Below are positions 29,823 to 41,837 of a stretch of DNA of 64,000 nucleotides, piece by piece. The stretch is taken from positions 6,998,501 through 7,062,500 of the forward strand of contig OU696588.1 in NCBI GenBank assembly GCA_916048095.2, written 5' to 3'. The stretch is from Sacculina carcini. Lineage: Eukaryota; Arthropoda; Thecostraca; Sacculinidae. The translations under genes were made by a program, and so were the position numbers. Each line of letters starts with the position of its first letter. The stretch's first letter is position 1. The notes under the pieces were generated by a model that worked only from the letters and a program-made list of their open reading frames with translations, searched no databases and was not told where the DNA came from.

Positions 29823-32800
29823 TTACCGATAGCGTCTGGGGACGCGAACCAGTCGGGCGCGCCGTGACCACACAATTCTGTCTGGACACTGTGTGAGAGA
29901 TGGTTCAGCTGGAATGGGAGGTGTCTGAGTCGTTGAAGTGGCTGCTGGTGTTCCGTCCGGAAGAGCCGATGCCGAAGCAGGAGAGGGCGGGTCACTGTTC
30001 TCCGAGAATGCTGGTTTCAGCCGGTCAAGGGCGACGGTGTCTAGTCTTCCGTTGATGTCCAGGACAAAAGCTTTGTCACCCCGCTTGATTGCAGCATATG
30101 GACCACGGTAAGGTGGTGTCAAAGGCGGGCGTACAGCATCGACGCGGACAAATACGTGTGTCGCTATTTTCAGCGGCTGCGAGACAAATGGGCGTTCGGC
30201 GTCAGAACTCCGATGCCAGGATGTTGGTGTCGGTCGCAGCCTCGAGATGGCAGTTGCCAGTTTTCGAGCAGTCTCACAAGCCGGCGCTGGAGTCGTTTGA
30301 GAGAAGAACTAGCCCGGCAGACGTATTTTCTCTCCCAAGACAAGCTCTGCTGAAGACGAGTTGATGTCTGGTTTGTAAGAAGCTCGCATGCCCATCAGCA
30401 CAACAGGTAAAGCGATGAGCCAGTTTGTGGACATCTCCAGTGCAGCGGTGAGAGACGCCTTCAATTGACGATGTATCCGCTCCACCAATCCGTTCTGCTG
30501 AGGAGAATACGCGCATGTTGTTTTGTGAGCCACTCCCAGGATGGACCAGAACTCTGACCACAGATCAGATACGAACTGTCGTCTGCGATCTGATGTGATG
30601 CACAAGCACATGCCGAAACGTGAAGTCCATTCCAGCAGTGCATGTGCGCACGAAGCAGCCGATGCGTTCGTCATTGGCACAGCATCTGGGTAGCGTGTGT
30701 ACCTGTCGACGATAGTAAACAGGTAATGGTACCCGTTTGCTTCAGGAAGCGGACCGAGGATGTCAACGTGCAGCGCCTCAAATCGGCCGGACGGTGTGGC
30801 AGGACGACGCAGAGCCGAGCGCTGATGACGACCGACCTTGCACTGCTGACAAGGGACACAGTTCTTCGCCAAGGTTGAAACCTTTGATCCGATGTGTTTG
30901 AAAACAAAGCGCTCGGAAATCAAGCGACGTGTTGCTCGTGCACTAGGATGGTGCATGTTGTGAAATGAACAGAAGATATCGTGCTGGAGCGATTCAGGTA
31001 CAAGAGGACGATCAACACCATTAGACACGTCAACTAGCAGGCCACCCGGGACACCCTCGACCTCTCGACGTTCAATACAAAGCGACGGGGAGGCGGCGAG
31101 TTCAGAAACGTCCGCGGCACCTTGCTGCGCGATGGCGGTCCTTCTGATGTGCAGACCATGCTGAGCGACGACATCAAGCTGTGAGACCTGGTGTTCCGTG
31201 ACGGAGACCGGTGGTTGACTCAGGTAATCAGACACCGCGTTGTCTCGGCCGCTAATGTGTCTGATGTCGGTGGAGAATTAACTGATGAAAGCCAGTTGAC
31301 GCTGTACACGTGCCGAACGCTCGGACATGCTCGTGAACGCGTGCGTCAACGGCTTGTGATCCGTCCACAGCTGCAGTTCTGGACGACCTTCAAGCAAACG
31401 CTTCAAATGCCTGAAACGCTTCAAGACGCTGAAAATGGCAAACAGCTCCTTGTCTCCTGTGCACCATCTCAGCTGGGCACCGGCCAACACACGAGAATGG
31501 TATGCCAGAGGCACCCATCTGCCTTCCTGCAGCTGCAAAATGACTGCGCCGACGGCGTGGTCCGATGCGTCCGCGACGACTTTTGTGATGGCGTCGTGTC
31601 GAGGGTACGCAAGCTGGGATACGGCGGCCAGTGCAGACTTGGATTTCTCGAAGGCTGCTGTTTGGCGCGGACCCCAGGAAAACCCGCGCTTCGCGTTCGC
31701 CGTGTCATGAAGTGGCTGCAGAATCGACGCCAGATTAGGGATGAACCGATGAAAGAAGTTCATCATGCCCAGGTATTTTCTGCAATCCGCTGGATCTCGT
31801 GGTGGCGGCATGGACAGCAAATCCTCCACTTTGTCGGGAAGAGGTGCAATGCCACGGGCGGACACCTCCATGCCAACGAAGGGGACCTTGCTGACGCCAA
31901 AAACACACTTCTCCAGTTTAACAGCAAACCCAGCTTTGCTCAGACGGCGAAAAAGCTCCTGCAAGTCCCTGCGGTGAGTTGCAGCCTCGGGCGAGTAGAT
32001 GAGAATGTCGTCTAGGTAACAGTACACTCGCGGCATTCCCCTGAGAACCGTGTCCATCAACCTCTGAAACGTCTGTGCCGCGTTGCAGAGACCGAAGGGC
32101 ATGCGGGTGTACTGAAACAGCCCGAAGGGAGTGGTAATGGCTGTCTTATCTTGGTCGTCTTTATGCACAGGAACCTGAGCAAATGCTCTTGGCAGATCGA
32201 CTGTGCTGAAAATGGCGGCACCTGAGAGACGATCAGCGAAGGTCTGCATGTGCGGCACAGGATATCTGTCTGGGACAGTGATGGCGTTGAGGCGTTCGTA
32301 ACACTCAACCATTCTGAACGAAGCGCCACCATCCTTCTGGACCAGGTGGATTGGGCTCGACCATGAAGAAGATGATGGTACCAGGATGCCACGTTCCACT
32401 AGCTCATCCAGCTCCCGCTTGGCAGCCGCTAGCTTGGCCGGCATGAGACGTCGTGGTCTAGCAAACACCGGGTTGCCGCGAGTGATGATGCGGTGTTTCA
32501 CACCGGGTACGTATACCACAGGAAACCCTGTTGGCGGAACTGTGAGTTTCAAAAACTCGCTCGACCGTCGAACATCAGCAAACCCTTCGCCGTCCTGCTC
32601 TCGTCGCTGGACGGTGCTGACATGAATTATGACTGGATACCGGTCGGTGTGTTGAGCTGAACTGATGGTTGACAAAAAGGTGGCGCTGTCGATCAGCCGA
32701 TGTTTTGTCATATCGACCATGAGGCCGAATTCCCGCAAAAAGTCAGCACCGAGGATTGGAGTCGGAACTGCCGCCACAAAAAAACCAAACGAGTACACTC

Positions 32801-33800
32801 GGCCAAGACCTAAGTCTACATCCACACGGTGGTTTACCTTGTAGACAGATATGGAGGTACCATTGGCGGCGCGGAGTACCGGCTGACTCAATGCGGCTGA
32901 ACATCCCGAGGGGCCGGCAGTAGCGACACCTCCGACCCGCTGTCCACCAGATATCTACGGCCTGTGAGATCCGTAACAAATAAAAGACGGCACTTCTTAC
33001 GGCAGTCGTGGGCCGTCATTACCGCCGGCTGCCGCTGTCGTTTCCCGGCACGTCTGCGTGGAAAGTGCACGATCCCAGGCAACGACGCGCAGCGGGTCCA
33101 TATTTACGGTGTAGACGGCACCAGCGATTAACGAAGTCGTTCACAGATGGCTGGGCTGCTTGCGGTTGTCTTTGACGACTGGGACGCTGACGAGTGGACC
33201 TGGAGCTGACCTGTGGTAGCGGCAACAAGATGGTTCTCCGGCTCATCAGTCGCAGGAGCAGCAGCTTCACTGACCACCTGGGCCGTGAACACTGCAGAAG
33301 ACACAGCTGGCTGGTGAAAGGCGTCAGCGCGAAGAGCCGCTTTACGCAAGCTCATCGTGACCAGCCACTCGCGACAAAGAAGCCGGAGATCATTTGGCAC
33401 TCGGATGAGAAACATCCCACGAATTATTTCGTGATCTGTATCATTCGGATACAAAACCGCGAGGTCTCCGAAAAGCTCCGACGGTTTCCTCGAGCCAAGC
33501 TGTTGCGGCAGACTCAAGAAGCGCTGTAAGCGTTCCGCCGGAGTGAGCTGGAGACGCTGCTTTAGCCTTTCTTTCAGCTGATCGTAGCAGTCAGTGGCGA
33601 GGGGCACCTGAGTGGCCAGATCCATCACCATGCGAAAATGCGACGGAGGCAATTTGGTCTTTTCGGAACATGGTGGTTTGACACGTAAGACCACCGTCGG
33701 CCATGAGGTTGTCGCACATGGCGAGCCACACATCCACATTCTCGCAGTCAAAAACAGGTAATTCCACGCTTACCGCGTGTATGCTACCGGTGTTAGACAT
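29823..33800 (-). pseudogene. G6 gag-pol, frameshifted and with stops
   Basis: Gag begins MSNTGSIHAVSVELPVF at 33800 and continues with LKERLKQRLQLTP, LSLPQQLGSRKPSELFGDL and RGMFLIRVPNDLR in another frame. The zinc motif is WCRLHRKYGPAARRC, the CsRn1-type C-x2-H variant. Protease: LVDSGSEVSLLP. RT: WSSPIHLVQKDGG, TVDLPRAFAQVPV and YLDD. RNase H: VADASDHAVGAV and LWTDHKPLTHAF. Integrase: HHCC and Asp (HVDIL), Asp (TSDRR), Glu (NGLVERIH). The tail has a GPY-type block (YRGPYAAIKRGDK). In-frame stops lie at 31278-31280 and 30309-30311, plus several frameshifts before RT. Not functional. Confidence 0.9.
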
Positions 33801-33920
33801 CGTCAACGAAACAAAAACGATGAAAAAACACAGAACAATCAAAATGTTATTAAAAAAATATGTATCTACATGCAGACGATAGATATATCTATAAAAAAAA
33901 TTGGAGTCGGGGTCACCACT

Positions 33921-34120
33921 TGTAGGAACTCCTACAGTAAAGAGTAAGTAACACACACGAGCTGCAACGAACAACTGGTGTATTCACAGAAGCACAAAGT
34001 GTTGTTGTCTTTACACCTTCACATTTGGCGCACACAAGGTCTAACAATAAAACAGAAGCAATATAACAATTACATGATATTTAACTATTAAATAAATAGA
34101 AATGACAGACGGCGGCCACA
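33921..34120 (-). repeat. G6 5' LTR
   Basis: 200-bp partner of 29598-29797. Confidence 0.93.
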
Positions 34121-34155
34121 CGCCTTTGTCAGGTCCATGAAGACTCCCACAACTG
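34121..34155 (-). pseudogene. LINE-b RT piece between G6 and LINE-c
   Basis: About 30 nt encode VVGVFMDLTKA on the minus strand, bounded by the G6 TSD CGCC and the LINE-c TSD AACTG (34151-34155). Confidence 0.85.
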
Positions 34156-35626
34156 GTTAAAAATCTCTTTCTCAGCGGCCGATCCAATAAATTTTCTTGC
34201 CATTTCCTCTTCTATTATGTCACTGGTCCCGTATTTTCTTCATCTAATTAATTCTTCATTTCTCCACGGTAAATTTCTCTCTGACAAGCATGCCATTATC
34301 TATCCTGTCCTAAAAATAACCTCTCTTGATCCCTCTGATTGTAAAAGCTACCGCCCTATATCACTCTTGAGTTTCTCTTCCAAGCTTCTGGAATCTGCCA
34401 TCTTTTCTCAACTATCTCCTTTTATTTGTCATGCACTTGATCCTTTCCAATCTGGTTTCCGTCCTTTTCACTCAACTGAAACTGTCCTCATATCCCTCTC
34501 TCAAAACATCTTATCGCATTTCTCTTTTAAACAGTCTGTTCTTCTTGTACTCCTTGATTTGTCTTCTGCATTTGACCTAGTTGACCACACTATTCTTACT
34601 CATGATCTTTCCCACATTGGCTTATCTTCATCTGCCCTATCACTTCTCTGCTCTTACTTATCCAACCGGACCTTTGCCATAAATTTCAATTCCTCAACTT
34701 CTAGTTCTGCTTCTCTATTGTCTGGAGTTCCTCAGGGCTCCATCTTAGGTCCTTTACTTTTTAACCTCTATATGTCCTCTCTCTGTCCAGTTCTACGGAG
34801 CCACAGTGTTGCTTACCATATCTATGCCGACGACATCCAACTATGTATCCCCTGTCCTTTCTCTCATCCTTCTCTTCTTTCCAATATCCTACGTGATATT
34901 ACCTTATGGACCTCATCTCGACGCCTCCTTCTCAATACTTCTAAATCTGAGTTCTTAATTCTTCACCCTCCTCGTATCACTCCTCCTTTACTTCCTCTGC
35001 CTCTCTCCACTACTGTACGTAACCTCGGCACTATTTTTGATTCCAATCTTTGTTTTACCAATAACGTCATTTCCACTGCTCGAACCTGCTACCTTATTCT
35101 GCGTTCTCTTTACCCTATCCGCTCTTGTTTGGACCAACCTTCGGCTATCAAATTTGTTCACTCTCTTATTTTTCCCGTCTTGACTACTGCAGCTCACTCC
35201 ACCTCAACTTACCTCGGTCTTCTTTGAAAATCCTTCAGCGCATCATCAATCAATCCTGTCGTTTCGTACTCCACCCCACTCGCTGTCGCCACACTTCCTC
35301 CTTCCTGTTCCAATTTCACTGGCTCCCCATCATTCCACGTATCCACTTTCGCCTATGCTGTCTTGTATACAAACTACTACGTGTCTATAAATCTCCAGCT
35401 TACTTAGCTGATCTTCTTGATCCTTCCATCAATCAATCGTCCCGTATTCCACTTCCTTTGTTCTGTCCTCGCGCCTTGAATGAATCTCCTTGGTCAGCTA
35501 AATCTTTCTCGTTCTATGCTCCTCGACTATACAACTCACTTCCTGTCTCTATTACTTCATCCCCTTCTCTTCGCCAATTTTCTTCTTCTCTCCGCAAATA
35601 TCTATTCTCTATTTCTTTTGACACTG

Positions 35627-36023
35627 TGTGAGTTGTGAGTTGTTGGCGTTAGCTATGTATGTTATGTGTGTGTCTGTGAATCTTGAGTGATGCATGTGAG
35701 AGGAGCGCACGCTGCATATGCACGTGCGTTCGTTGAGTTTTGACGAGACGCTGAGTTTGCAGCGCGCGGCGGAGCGTGAGACCATCCTTGCACTTGTTTG
35801 TATGTTCGGGTGTTGGCTGTATCGAATGTCGTCTTATAGTGTGAATGGGGATTGCGTCAGTGAGCTGACAGAGTGTGTCGTGTGTGGTGGTGTTAGAGAG
35901 CGAGTTGCGCGTGTGTGCATTGTGTTTGATATTTCTGCGTTGTTGCTTGGTGTTCTTCGTTTCTTCATTGTTTATCAGCTTTAATACATTCTGGAATAGT
36001 TTCGTTCGGCTTCACCTTTTACA
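35627..36023 (+). repeat. G7 5' LTR
   Basis: 397 bp, TGTGAGTTG to CTTTTACA. Confidence 0.95.
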
Positions 36024-36035
36024 AGCTAACCGGCC
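36024..36035 (+). other. G7 primer-binding site complementary to tRNA-Ile nt 1-12
   Basis: AGCTAACCGGCC directly follows the LTR, identical to the G2 site. The two elements diverge at the very next base (AAATTTG against CTTCCG), which marks the functional 12-nt limit. Confidence 0.65.
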
Positions 36036-36054
36036 AAATTTGTGAATTGAAGAA

Positions 36055-36777
36055 ATGGAGTCGGCTTCGTTCGACGCCCGGTTAATACCGGAGTTTGATG
36101 GAAGTAGTGATGTGGTGGAGTGGTGGACGAGGACCGAGATGATGTGCAGCTTGAAAAGTGTCGACATCATGAGTGTTGCTCCTCTGAGACTGTCGAAGGG
36201 AGCCTTTGTTGTGTGGTCACAGCTGCCTGATGAAAAGAGAAAATCAGCCGAGAAAACTCGCAGAGCTCTCTACGATGCTTTCGGCTTGAACAAGCACGCA
36301 GCCTACGAGCAGTTCAAAAATCGGCGATTGCTCCCCGGCGAATCACCGGATGTGTTCGTCGCAGACCTGAGGAGGCTGGCCCAGGCGTTCGGGAATGGGT
36401 CGGATTCGCTGCTCGAGTGCGCATTTGTCAGTGGACTCCCTGAGGATGTTGCTGCGAGCATACGGGCAAGTGCTACTTCGGAGAACTTGACCATCAATGA
36501 CATCGTTGTGAGAACGCGGATGGTTCTGCAGACGAAGGATAATGTGACGTGTCTTGCGGCGAAATCGGCGGAACAGCAGGCGGTGCTTCGACGTGCTCCA
36601 GTGTCGTCTACGAGGTGTTTCGTGTGCAAAGAGACGGGTCACTGGAGGAGATCCTGTCCAAAGAGAATGTCCGGCACGAAGTGTTTTCGATGTGCCAAGA
36701 TGGGACACATCGCCAGATACTGTCCGGAAAACTCCGAAGGAAAAGGTTCATCGGCGCCGGTACTTTCTCCGCAATGA
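36055..36777 (+). CDS. G7 Gag
   Basis: 240 residues from the ATG 31 nt after the LTR. It shares the DARLIPEFDGSSDVVEWW block with G2. Two CCHC knuckles: CFVCKETGHWRRSC and CFRCAKMGHIARYC. Ends SSAPVLSPQ. Open and apparently intact, overlapping pol by about 230 nt. Confidence 0.9.
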   Translation: MESASFDARLIPEFDGSSDVVEWWTRTEMMCSLKSVDIMSVAPLRLSKGAFVVWSQLPDEKRKSAEKTRRALYDAFGLNKHAAYEQFKNRRLLPGESPDVFVADLRRLAQAFGNGSDSLLECAFVSGLPEDVAASIRASATSENLTINDIVVRTRMVLQTKDNVTCLAAKSAEQQAVLRRAPVSSTRCFVCKETGHWRRSCPKRMSGTKCFRCAKMGHIARYCPENSEGKGSSAPVLSPQ

Positions 36778-39325
36778 ACAACGAGGCGCTGCCCACTGCG
36801 AACGTGTCGATTGACGGGCACATGTGTGATGTTTTAGTGGACACGGGATGTTCGAGGTGTATAGTAGCCAGGTCTGTGTGTAAATCGTGGACACCTGAGA
36901 GGATGATGGTGAATGTGTTGGGTGGTGCGAGTTTCGTGTGCTCAGGTGTGGCGCAGTGTTGTGTGACGATTGGAGGTCGCTCGGTCACAGTGGAAGTGTT
37001 GGTGACTGAACAAAGGCCCATGAACTTCAGCGCTATTCTCGGCATGAACGTGATATCTGCTCTAGGAGGAGTGAGTGTCGATGCTGACAGCAAAGTGTCG
37101 TTTGGAGTGCTACCGTCACAGTCGTGCTGCGCAGCTGAACCTGATCTTCAGGTGTGTAAACTGGGTCACAGAGTTGATTTTGACCGGAGCATGGGCAGGT
37201 GGAAATGCAAGTGGAGGTGGGTGAATGAAGAGGAGCCCCAAACGTTTCATAATAAAACACCGCAATATCGTGTGCCAGAGGGGGCTCTCGAGGCATTTGA
37301 GAGTGAGCTGGATTTGTGGGTCAGGAACAAGTGGCTTGTTCCTTATGATGAGAGCGTGCATGGTCACCCGCGCTGTCTGCTCCCACTCATGGCCGTCGTG
37401 CAGCGAAACAAAGGAAAGGTCAGGCCCGTCCTGGATTTCAGGGAGCTCAAAAAGTACGTGGACAACTTCACGGCGGACGCGGACGTGTGCCATGAGAAAT
37501 AGAGAAGTTGAATCAGGGAGCGCGTGTATTGGGATTGTTCGTGTACAAGAATGGCAATGTGTTGCGGTGGAAGAGGGACAACGACATCGGAGAGTGCCCT
37601 GAGGTGCTGACTCGACGCACTGTGTTTTCTTTATGCAGCAGACTTGTGTCGCATTACCCTGTTGCTGGATGGTTGCGGGTGGCGGCCTCTTTTGTCAAAC
37701 GACTGGCGACAAAATTCACTACAGGGTGGGACGATCCGGTGTCTGATGACGGTCTGCGTGGTATAGTCATGTCGTTGCTGTCACGCGTTGAAAAATGTGA
37801 CCCTGTTCGAGGTGTCTGGCAAATTGAAGGCGACTCGGCAAATGTGTGGGTGGACGCCAGCAGCATCGCCTTGGGTGTTGTGGTGGACATCAATGGCGAG
37901 ACTTTGGAGGATGCATGTTGGCTCAGGAACGATTCTCAGCACATCAACATCAGCGAGTTAGATTCAGTGGTGAAAGGTCTGGGATTGGCGGTGAGTCTGA
38001 AGTTGAGGAACATCGACCTATTCAGTGACTCAGCCACTGTGTTTTCGTGGATGAATGGTCTGCTGTCTGCGAGAGAGCTAATGAAGACTGTTGCGTCTGG
38101 TGAACTATTGATAAGGCGGCGGCTGGAAATGGTGAGAGAGATCATTTCCGAATACGGTCTGACGGTTCGTGTACACAAGGTGGAGTCTTCAAAAAACAAA
38201 GCCGATGTTCTCACCCGTGTCCCTGGATCCTGGCTGAGGGTGGGACAATCGACCTGTGCAGTTGGAGTTGTGGGTGATGTCCTCGCTGCAGTCAAGGAAA
38301 TCCACCATTCGACTGGGCATCCTGGTGTACATCGAACCAGATATTTCTGTAGGCGGAAGAAATTGTTCGTGTCTAATCGTCAGGTGGCGGAGGTCGTGAG
38401 GTCATGCGACATCTGCAATTCGGTATGTCCAGCGCCGTCGAAGTGGAAGAAGGGTGAGCTGAGTGTCAGCAAAGTGTGGAGTAGACTGTCTGCTGACTTT
38501 ACTCATTGTGGTTCTTCGCTCTATCTTTCCCTGATCGATTGTGGACCTTCACGCTATACCGTGTGGAAGAAGCTTCGTTCCAGGAGCAGCCAAGAAGTTA
38601 CTGAAGTTTTCAACGAGGTGTTCAGTGAACGTGGTCCACCTACCGAATTGCTTCTGGACAATGATACGTCATTTCGAGGTGAAGTTTTCCTGGAGGCCAT
38701 GAGGAAGTGGCACGTAACGCTACGCTACAGATGTGCATACCGACCTGGAGGATGTGGCATAGTCGAGCGTTGTCACAGGACCGTCAAAACCATTGCGGCC
38801 CGAAAGCGGTGTTCTATTCTCGAGGCAGTCATGCTGTACAACTTGTCGCCGACGAAGTCGAACGGAGCAAATCGGCGGCCTGTGGATCTGTTGTATCGCT
38901 ACGCCGTGAGGATGTCGGATGAGGAGCCTGCACGGCGTGAAACAGCTACTATCACCAGCAAATTCAAAGCGGGCGATCGCGTTTGGGTTCGGCGGCCGGG
39001 GGAGCGGTGCGACGCGGTGAGCGACGAAGGCGTTGTTTCCAGGGTTGTGTCTGACCTTGTGGTCGAGGTGAATGGAATGAACCGGCATGTCAGTGATGTG
39101 AGACCACGTGAGACGGGGGAGAGCGAGCGCCGGCCACCACAGGAGGAGGAAGCCGAAGATGAGGAGCCCCCAATGGAGGTCTATGGAGAAGTGGCGTCTT
39201 CAAGAGGACAGGAAGCGTCACCTGGAGAGAATGGTTGGAGGCCGAGAAGACAGGTGCGCATGCCGTCGAGATTTGGCGACTACGAGGTGTACGCGGATGA
39301 CGATGGTGATTCATCGATTGAGTGA
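36549..39325 (+). pseudogene. G7 pol with RT core deletion
   Basis: The first part (to 37502) has protease VLVDTGCSRCIVA and RT up to PVLDFRELKKYVDNF ... DVCHEK, then TAG. The second part starts at RVLGLFVYKNG (37520) and continues through RNase H (VWVDASSIALGVVV, ISELDSV, FSDSATV, NKADVLTR) and integrase (GHPGVHRTRYF, CDICNS, Asp in SADFTH, Asp in LLDND, Glu in GIVERCH) to a GDRVWVRRPGERCD module. Compared with G2, about 109 residues are missing between the two parts, including the motif A Asp and YVDD. GAGAA microhomology flanks the junction near 37495-37506. Confidence 0.92.
36726..36760 (+). promoter_or_regulatory. G7 decayed -1 frameshift site
   Basis: GGAAAAC (36726-36732) stands where G2 and G8 have GGGAAAC; the third G has become A. 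Downstream, GGAAAAG and CTTTCTCC can still form a weaker stem around a TCATCGGCGCCGG loop. Confidence 0.5.
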
Positions 39326-39345
39326 TTATGAAGATCAAGGGGGGA

Positions 39346-39742
39346 TGTGAGTTGTGATTTGTTGGCGTTAGCTATGTATGTTATGTGTGTGTCTGTGAAT
39401 CTTGAGTGATGCATGTGAGAGGAGCGCCCGCTGCATATGCACGTGCGTTCGTTGAGTTTTGACGAGACGCTGAGTTTGCAGCGCGCGGCGGAGCGTGAGA
39501 CCATCCTTGCACTTGTTTGTATGTTCGGGTGTTGGCTGTATCGAATGTCGTCTTATAGTGTGAATGGGGATTGCGTCAGTGAGCTGACAGAGTGTGTCGT
39601 GTGTGGTGGTGTTAGAGAGCGAGTTGCGCGTGTGTGCATTGTGTTTGATATTTCTGCGTTGTTGCTTGGTGTTCTTCGTTTCTTCATTGTTTATCAGCTT
39701 TAATACATTCTGGAATAGTTTCGTTCGGCTTCACCTTTTACA
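39346..39742 (+). repeat. G7 3' LTR
   Basis: 397 bp; the purine tract AAGGGGGGA ends at 39345. Confidence 0.95.
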
Positions 39743-39782
39743 CACTGTTTCCCACTCTCTCACTCCTTATGCCTCGGTCTGA

Positions 39783-40086
39783 CTCTACATGTCTGTGGTG
39801 CTGTATTGTGTCTATTGTTGTTCCATTGTATTGTTGTACTCATGCTTATATTGTTCTTATTTTCTATTGATTTTGTCATGTGAAGTCGCTTGTGCATATC
39901 CACTCTTTTATTAATTTTTCTCTTGTTTAAGTATGTTTGTTTGCTATGGGTTTCTTATTCTACTCTATGTGAATATTCTCTTTCTGATTCTCACTTTGTA
40001 CTTGTGTATGTAGTAGTCTTGTTTTTGTCATTTTCGCGCTTGTGACCACGGGCGCTATAACAAATACATCGTTGATTGATTGATTG
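39783..40086 (+). other. LINE-c 3' UTR and (TTGA)n tail
   Basis: T-rich non-coding sequence ending GCTATAACAAATACATCG and four TTGA units, a tail type used by CR1/L2-like LINEs. Confidence 0.75.
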
Positions 40087-40091
40087 AACTG

Positions 40092-40968
40092 AGTGTTTCT
40101 TCTCCAAGCATGAATACACAGTATGAATGAAATTCATTATGGCTGTTTGTGTAGACCGCTTCTCTCGGAAACCATATTGGTTATCAGTAAGTATGTGATT
40201 GCTTTCCAAATAGCTCTTTAATCGTCTCGAAATCGCTCTTTCTTCAATTTAACTGAATACAGGCAAAATCGATATTGGGCGATAAATGTTTATATCAGCA
40301 TCATTTCCTTTTTTAATATTGGTATGACTTTAGCCGTTTTCAACTGACGAGGAAATACCCCGTTTTTGATAATCAAATTGACGATATGAGTCAGAGGATG
40401 TGCAATTATGTGAGCTACACGCTACAATTACAATTATCAAATATTAATAATTATATACAACTACAATTATGTGAGCTTAACACATTGGGCGAGATATCAT
40501 CATAACCCGTACTTTTGGTATTAAGCTGTCTCAAATATCCATAGATCTCAGGGCAACTGACGGGTGCGAGGAACATATAAAATGAAGGAGAGATGTTCAT
40601 GTACCATAGATGCTCTACGAGATGCTCTATAGATACTCGTACATTATTATCCTGGTAGCTATCTGCTGCTACACTCACAAAATGTTCGTTGAATTTTTCG
40701 GGGATATTCAGACAATCGGGTTCCAGTTTTATTGTAGAGTTTTTGATCCACGTTCTACCAACAATTGAATTGACTATTTTCCAGTGTGTTTTGGTATCTC
40801 CTTAACTATCCTCCAGCTGATTTTTGAAGTAGTCACTACTAGCAGTTCTCAATTTTGATGTCAGCTGATTTCGAAATTTCTTATATGCTTTCTCATAAGT
40901 AATGGGCCATTTTCGAGCCAAACGCTCTAACCTGTACTTTTCCTTTATATTCTTCTTCAGTTCATGTG
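40092..40968 (-). pseudogene. LINE-b ORF2: linker and first RT blocks, degraded
   Basis: Minus-strand pieces: ITHELKKNIKEKYRLERLAR, KFRNQLTSKLRTASSDYFKN, SVAADSYQDNN, TKSTGYDDISPNVL and DNQYGFREKRSTQTAI. This is the segment between endonuclease and RT plus RT blocks 1-2 of a CR1/Jockey-like LINE. It ends KKHSV, which continues VGVFMDLTKA on the far side of LINE-c. Stops and frameshifts are frequent. Confidence 0.83.
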
Positions 40969-41407
40969 TTATTGTGAGCGGAAGATAGGCAGTACACGGT
41001 AGAGTTGAATGTGTCATATTTCAGTGTGAGAGGAGAGGCGCTAGTTGGTTGTGCGTCCATGAGTGTATGTCTGTCTGTTGTATTAGCACGAGGGGTTCGT
41101 GCCTAGAGGCGTCGAGGCGCGTATGTCTGTATGTGGAGTATACAGGGAGTCGCGAGGGGTGTTCGTTCGTGCGTGGTCGTTGTTGTGCGTAGTGCTTGAG
41201 TCTGCGATGTCTGATTGTATTGTGAAGGTGTCAGTAGAGTAGTCTGTGTGTGAGAAGTGTACGTTCGTGTCAGGAAGAAATTACTACTGGTTAGTGCTTC
41301 AACTCATTTATCTATTTCTACTGTTTGCTTTGCTATTATCAATATATCACTTGTGTTTGGGCCTGCGTCTTGATTATCCAACAGTTATATGAGGACTTTT
41401 GTTTGAT
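40951..41407 (+). repeat. 457-bp duplication, left copy
   Basis: Contains 23 bp of LINE-b, the solo LTR and about 20 bp more LINE-b. Repeated at 46223-46680 with about one substitution and one indel. Confidence 0.9.
40974..41383 (+). repeat. Solo LTR inside LINE-b
   Basis: 410 bp beginning TGTGAGCGGAAG and ending TTATCCAACA, flanked by TSD GTTAT (40969-40973 and 41384-41388). Removing it joins the LINE linker as SPH|ITHELKKN. It has no internal region, so it is a solo LTR left by recombination; orientation is assumed plus. A second copy lies at 46246-46656. Confidence 0.8.
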
Positions 41408-41414
41408 GTTATGA

Positions 41415-41837
41415 TGTTGTGTTGTGTATTGTGTTTGTATTGTGAGAGAGATAGCGCGAGTAAGTGAGTGAGTGTGTGTGTGTGTGTGTGTGTATGCGTG
41501 TGTGCTCTTGTCGTAGTTAGTATAGCTAACAGTGTGTATTGTTTGTGTGATTCGCGCTCGCTTCGTTTAGTTCACTAGATGTGCGTGAATGTGTATGTAC
41601 ATGTGTGTGTGTGTGTGCATGTGTGTGTGTGTGTAGGGGAGTGAATTTGATATGCGTAGAGGACGGTGGTTGTGTGTGAGCGGTGGGTAACAGCGTTGCG
41701 TGGTAGCTGGGTGATATAGTGATCGTGTGGTGTGATTGTGATTGTGGTGTGTGATAGAGTGATCGTGGTGTGTGCGATAGTGTTGCGTGGTTGTGTGCGT
41801 TCGTATATTTCTACATACATTTTTTTTCAATATTACA
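41415..41837 (+). repeat. G8 5' LTR
   Basis: TGTTGTGTTG to AATATTACA, with GT tracts at 41469-41493 and 41601-41634. Confidence 0.93.

Larger units (their letters stand above)
29598..34120 (-). mobile_element. G6: CsRn1-like LTR retrotransposon, degraded
   Basis: 200-bp LTRs (29598-29797 and 33921-34120) run TGTGGCC to CCTACA on the minus strand and differ at about seven positions. TSD CGCC is at 29594-29597 and 34121-34124, and removing the element restores the LINE-b frame. The primer site on the minus strand (down from 33918) is TGGTGACCCCGACTCC, like tRNA-Trp with mismatches at its end. Confidence 0.95.
35627..39742 (+). mobile_element. G7: young LTR retrotransposon with deleted RT core
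   Basis: 397-bp LTRs (35627-36023 and 39346-39742) differ at only two positions that I can see. TSD CACTG is at 35622-35626 and 39743-39747. Proteins are of the G2/G8 clan. A deletion removes the RT catalytic core, so this recent insertion must have been mobilised by another copy, or the deletion came later. Confidence 0.96.
34157..39782 (+). pseudogene. LINE-c ORF2 (reverse transcriptase), truncated and frameshifted
   Basis: Open from the truncation point: CKSYRPISLLSFSSKLLE, LLDLSSAFDLVDH, GVPQGSILGPLLFNLYM and YADDIQL (catalytic YADD), then LVFP-type thumb sequence. A frameshift near 35165-35175 moves to the next frame, which continues FSRLDYCSSLHLNLP, FHWLPI and YNSLPVSI. The protein ends SFDTV before G7 and continues SHSLTPYASV* at 39743-39782 after it, confirming the insertion point. 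The YRPISLL, GVPQGS, YADD and HWLPI motifs are those of the CR1/L2/Jockey group. Confidence 0.88.
34156..40086 (+). mobile_element. LINE-c: 5'-truncated CR1/L2-like LINE, split by G7
   Basis: A plus-strand LINE starting mid-RT and ending in a (TTGA)n tail at 40071-40086. TSD AACTG is at 34151-34155 and 40087-40091. G7 (35627-39742) lies just before the ORF2 stop. Confidence 0.9.

Noticed and set aside
30089..30364. Plus-strand open frames over G6
   Set aside because: Antisense shadows of the integrase and RT genes. Similar shadows lie over G1, G3, G8 and LINE-e and were left out.
35718..35984. 88-residue open frame in both G7 LTRs
   Set aside because: The two copies are the same LTR and nearly identical by age, so conservation means nothing. 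No homology recognised.
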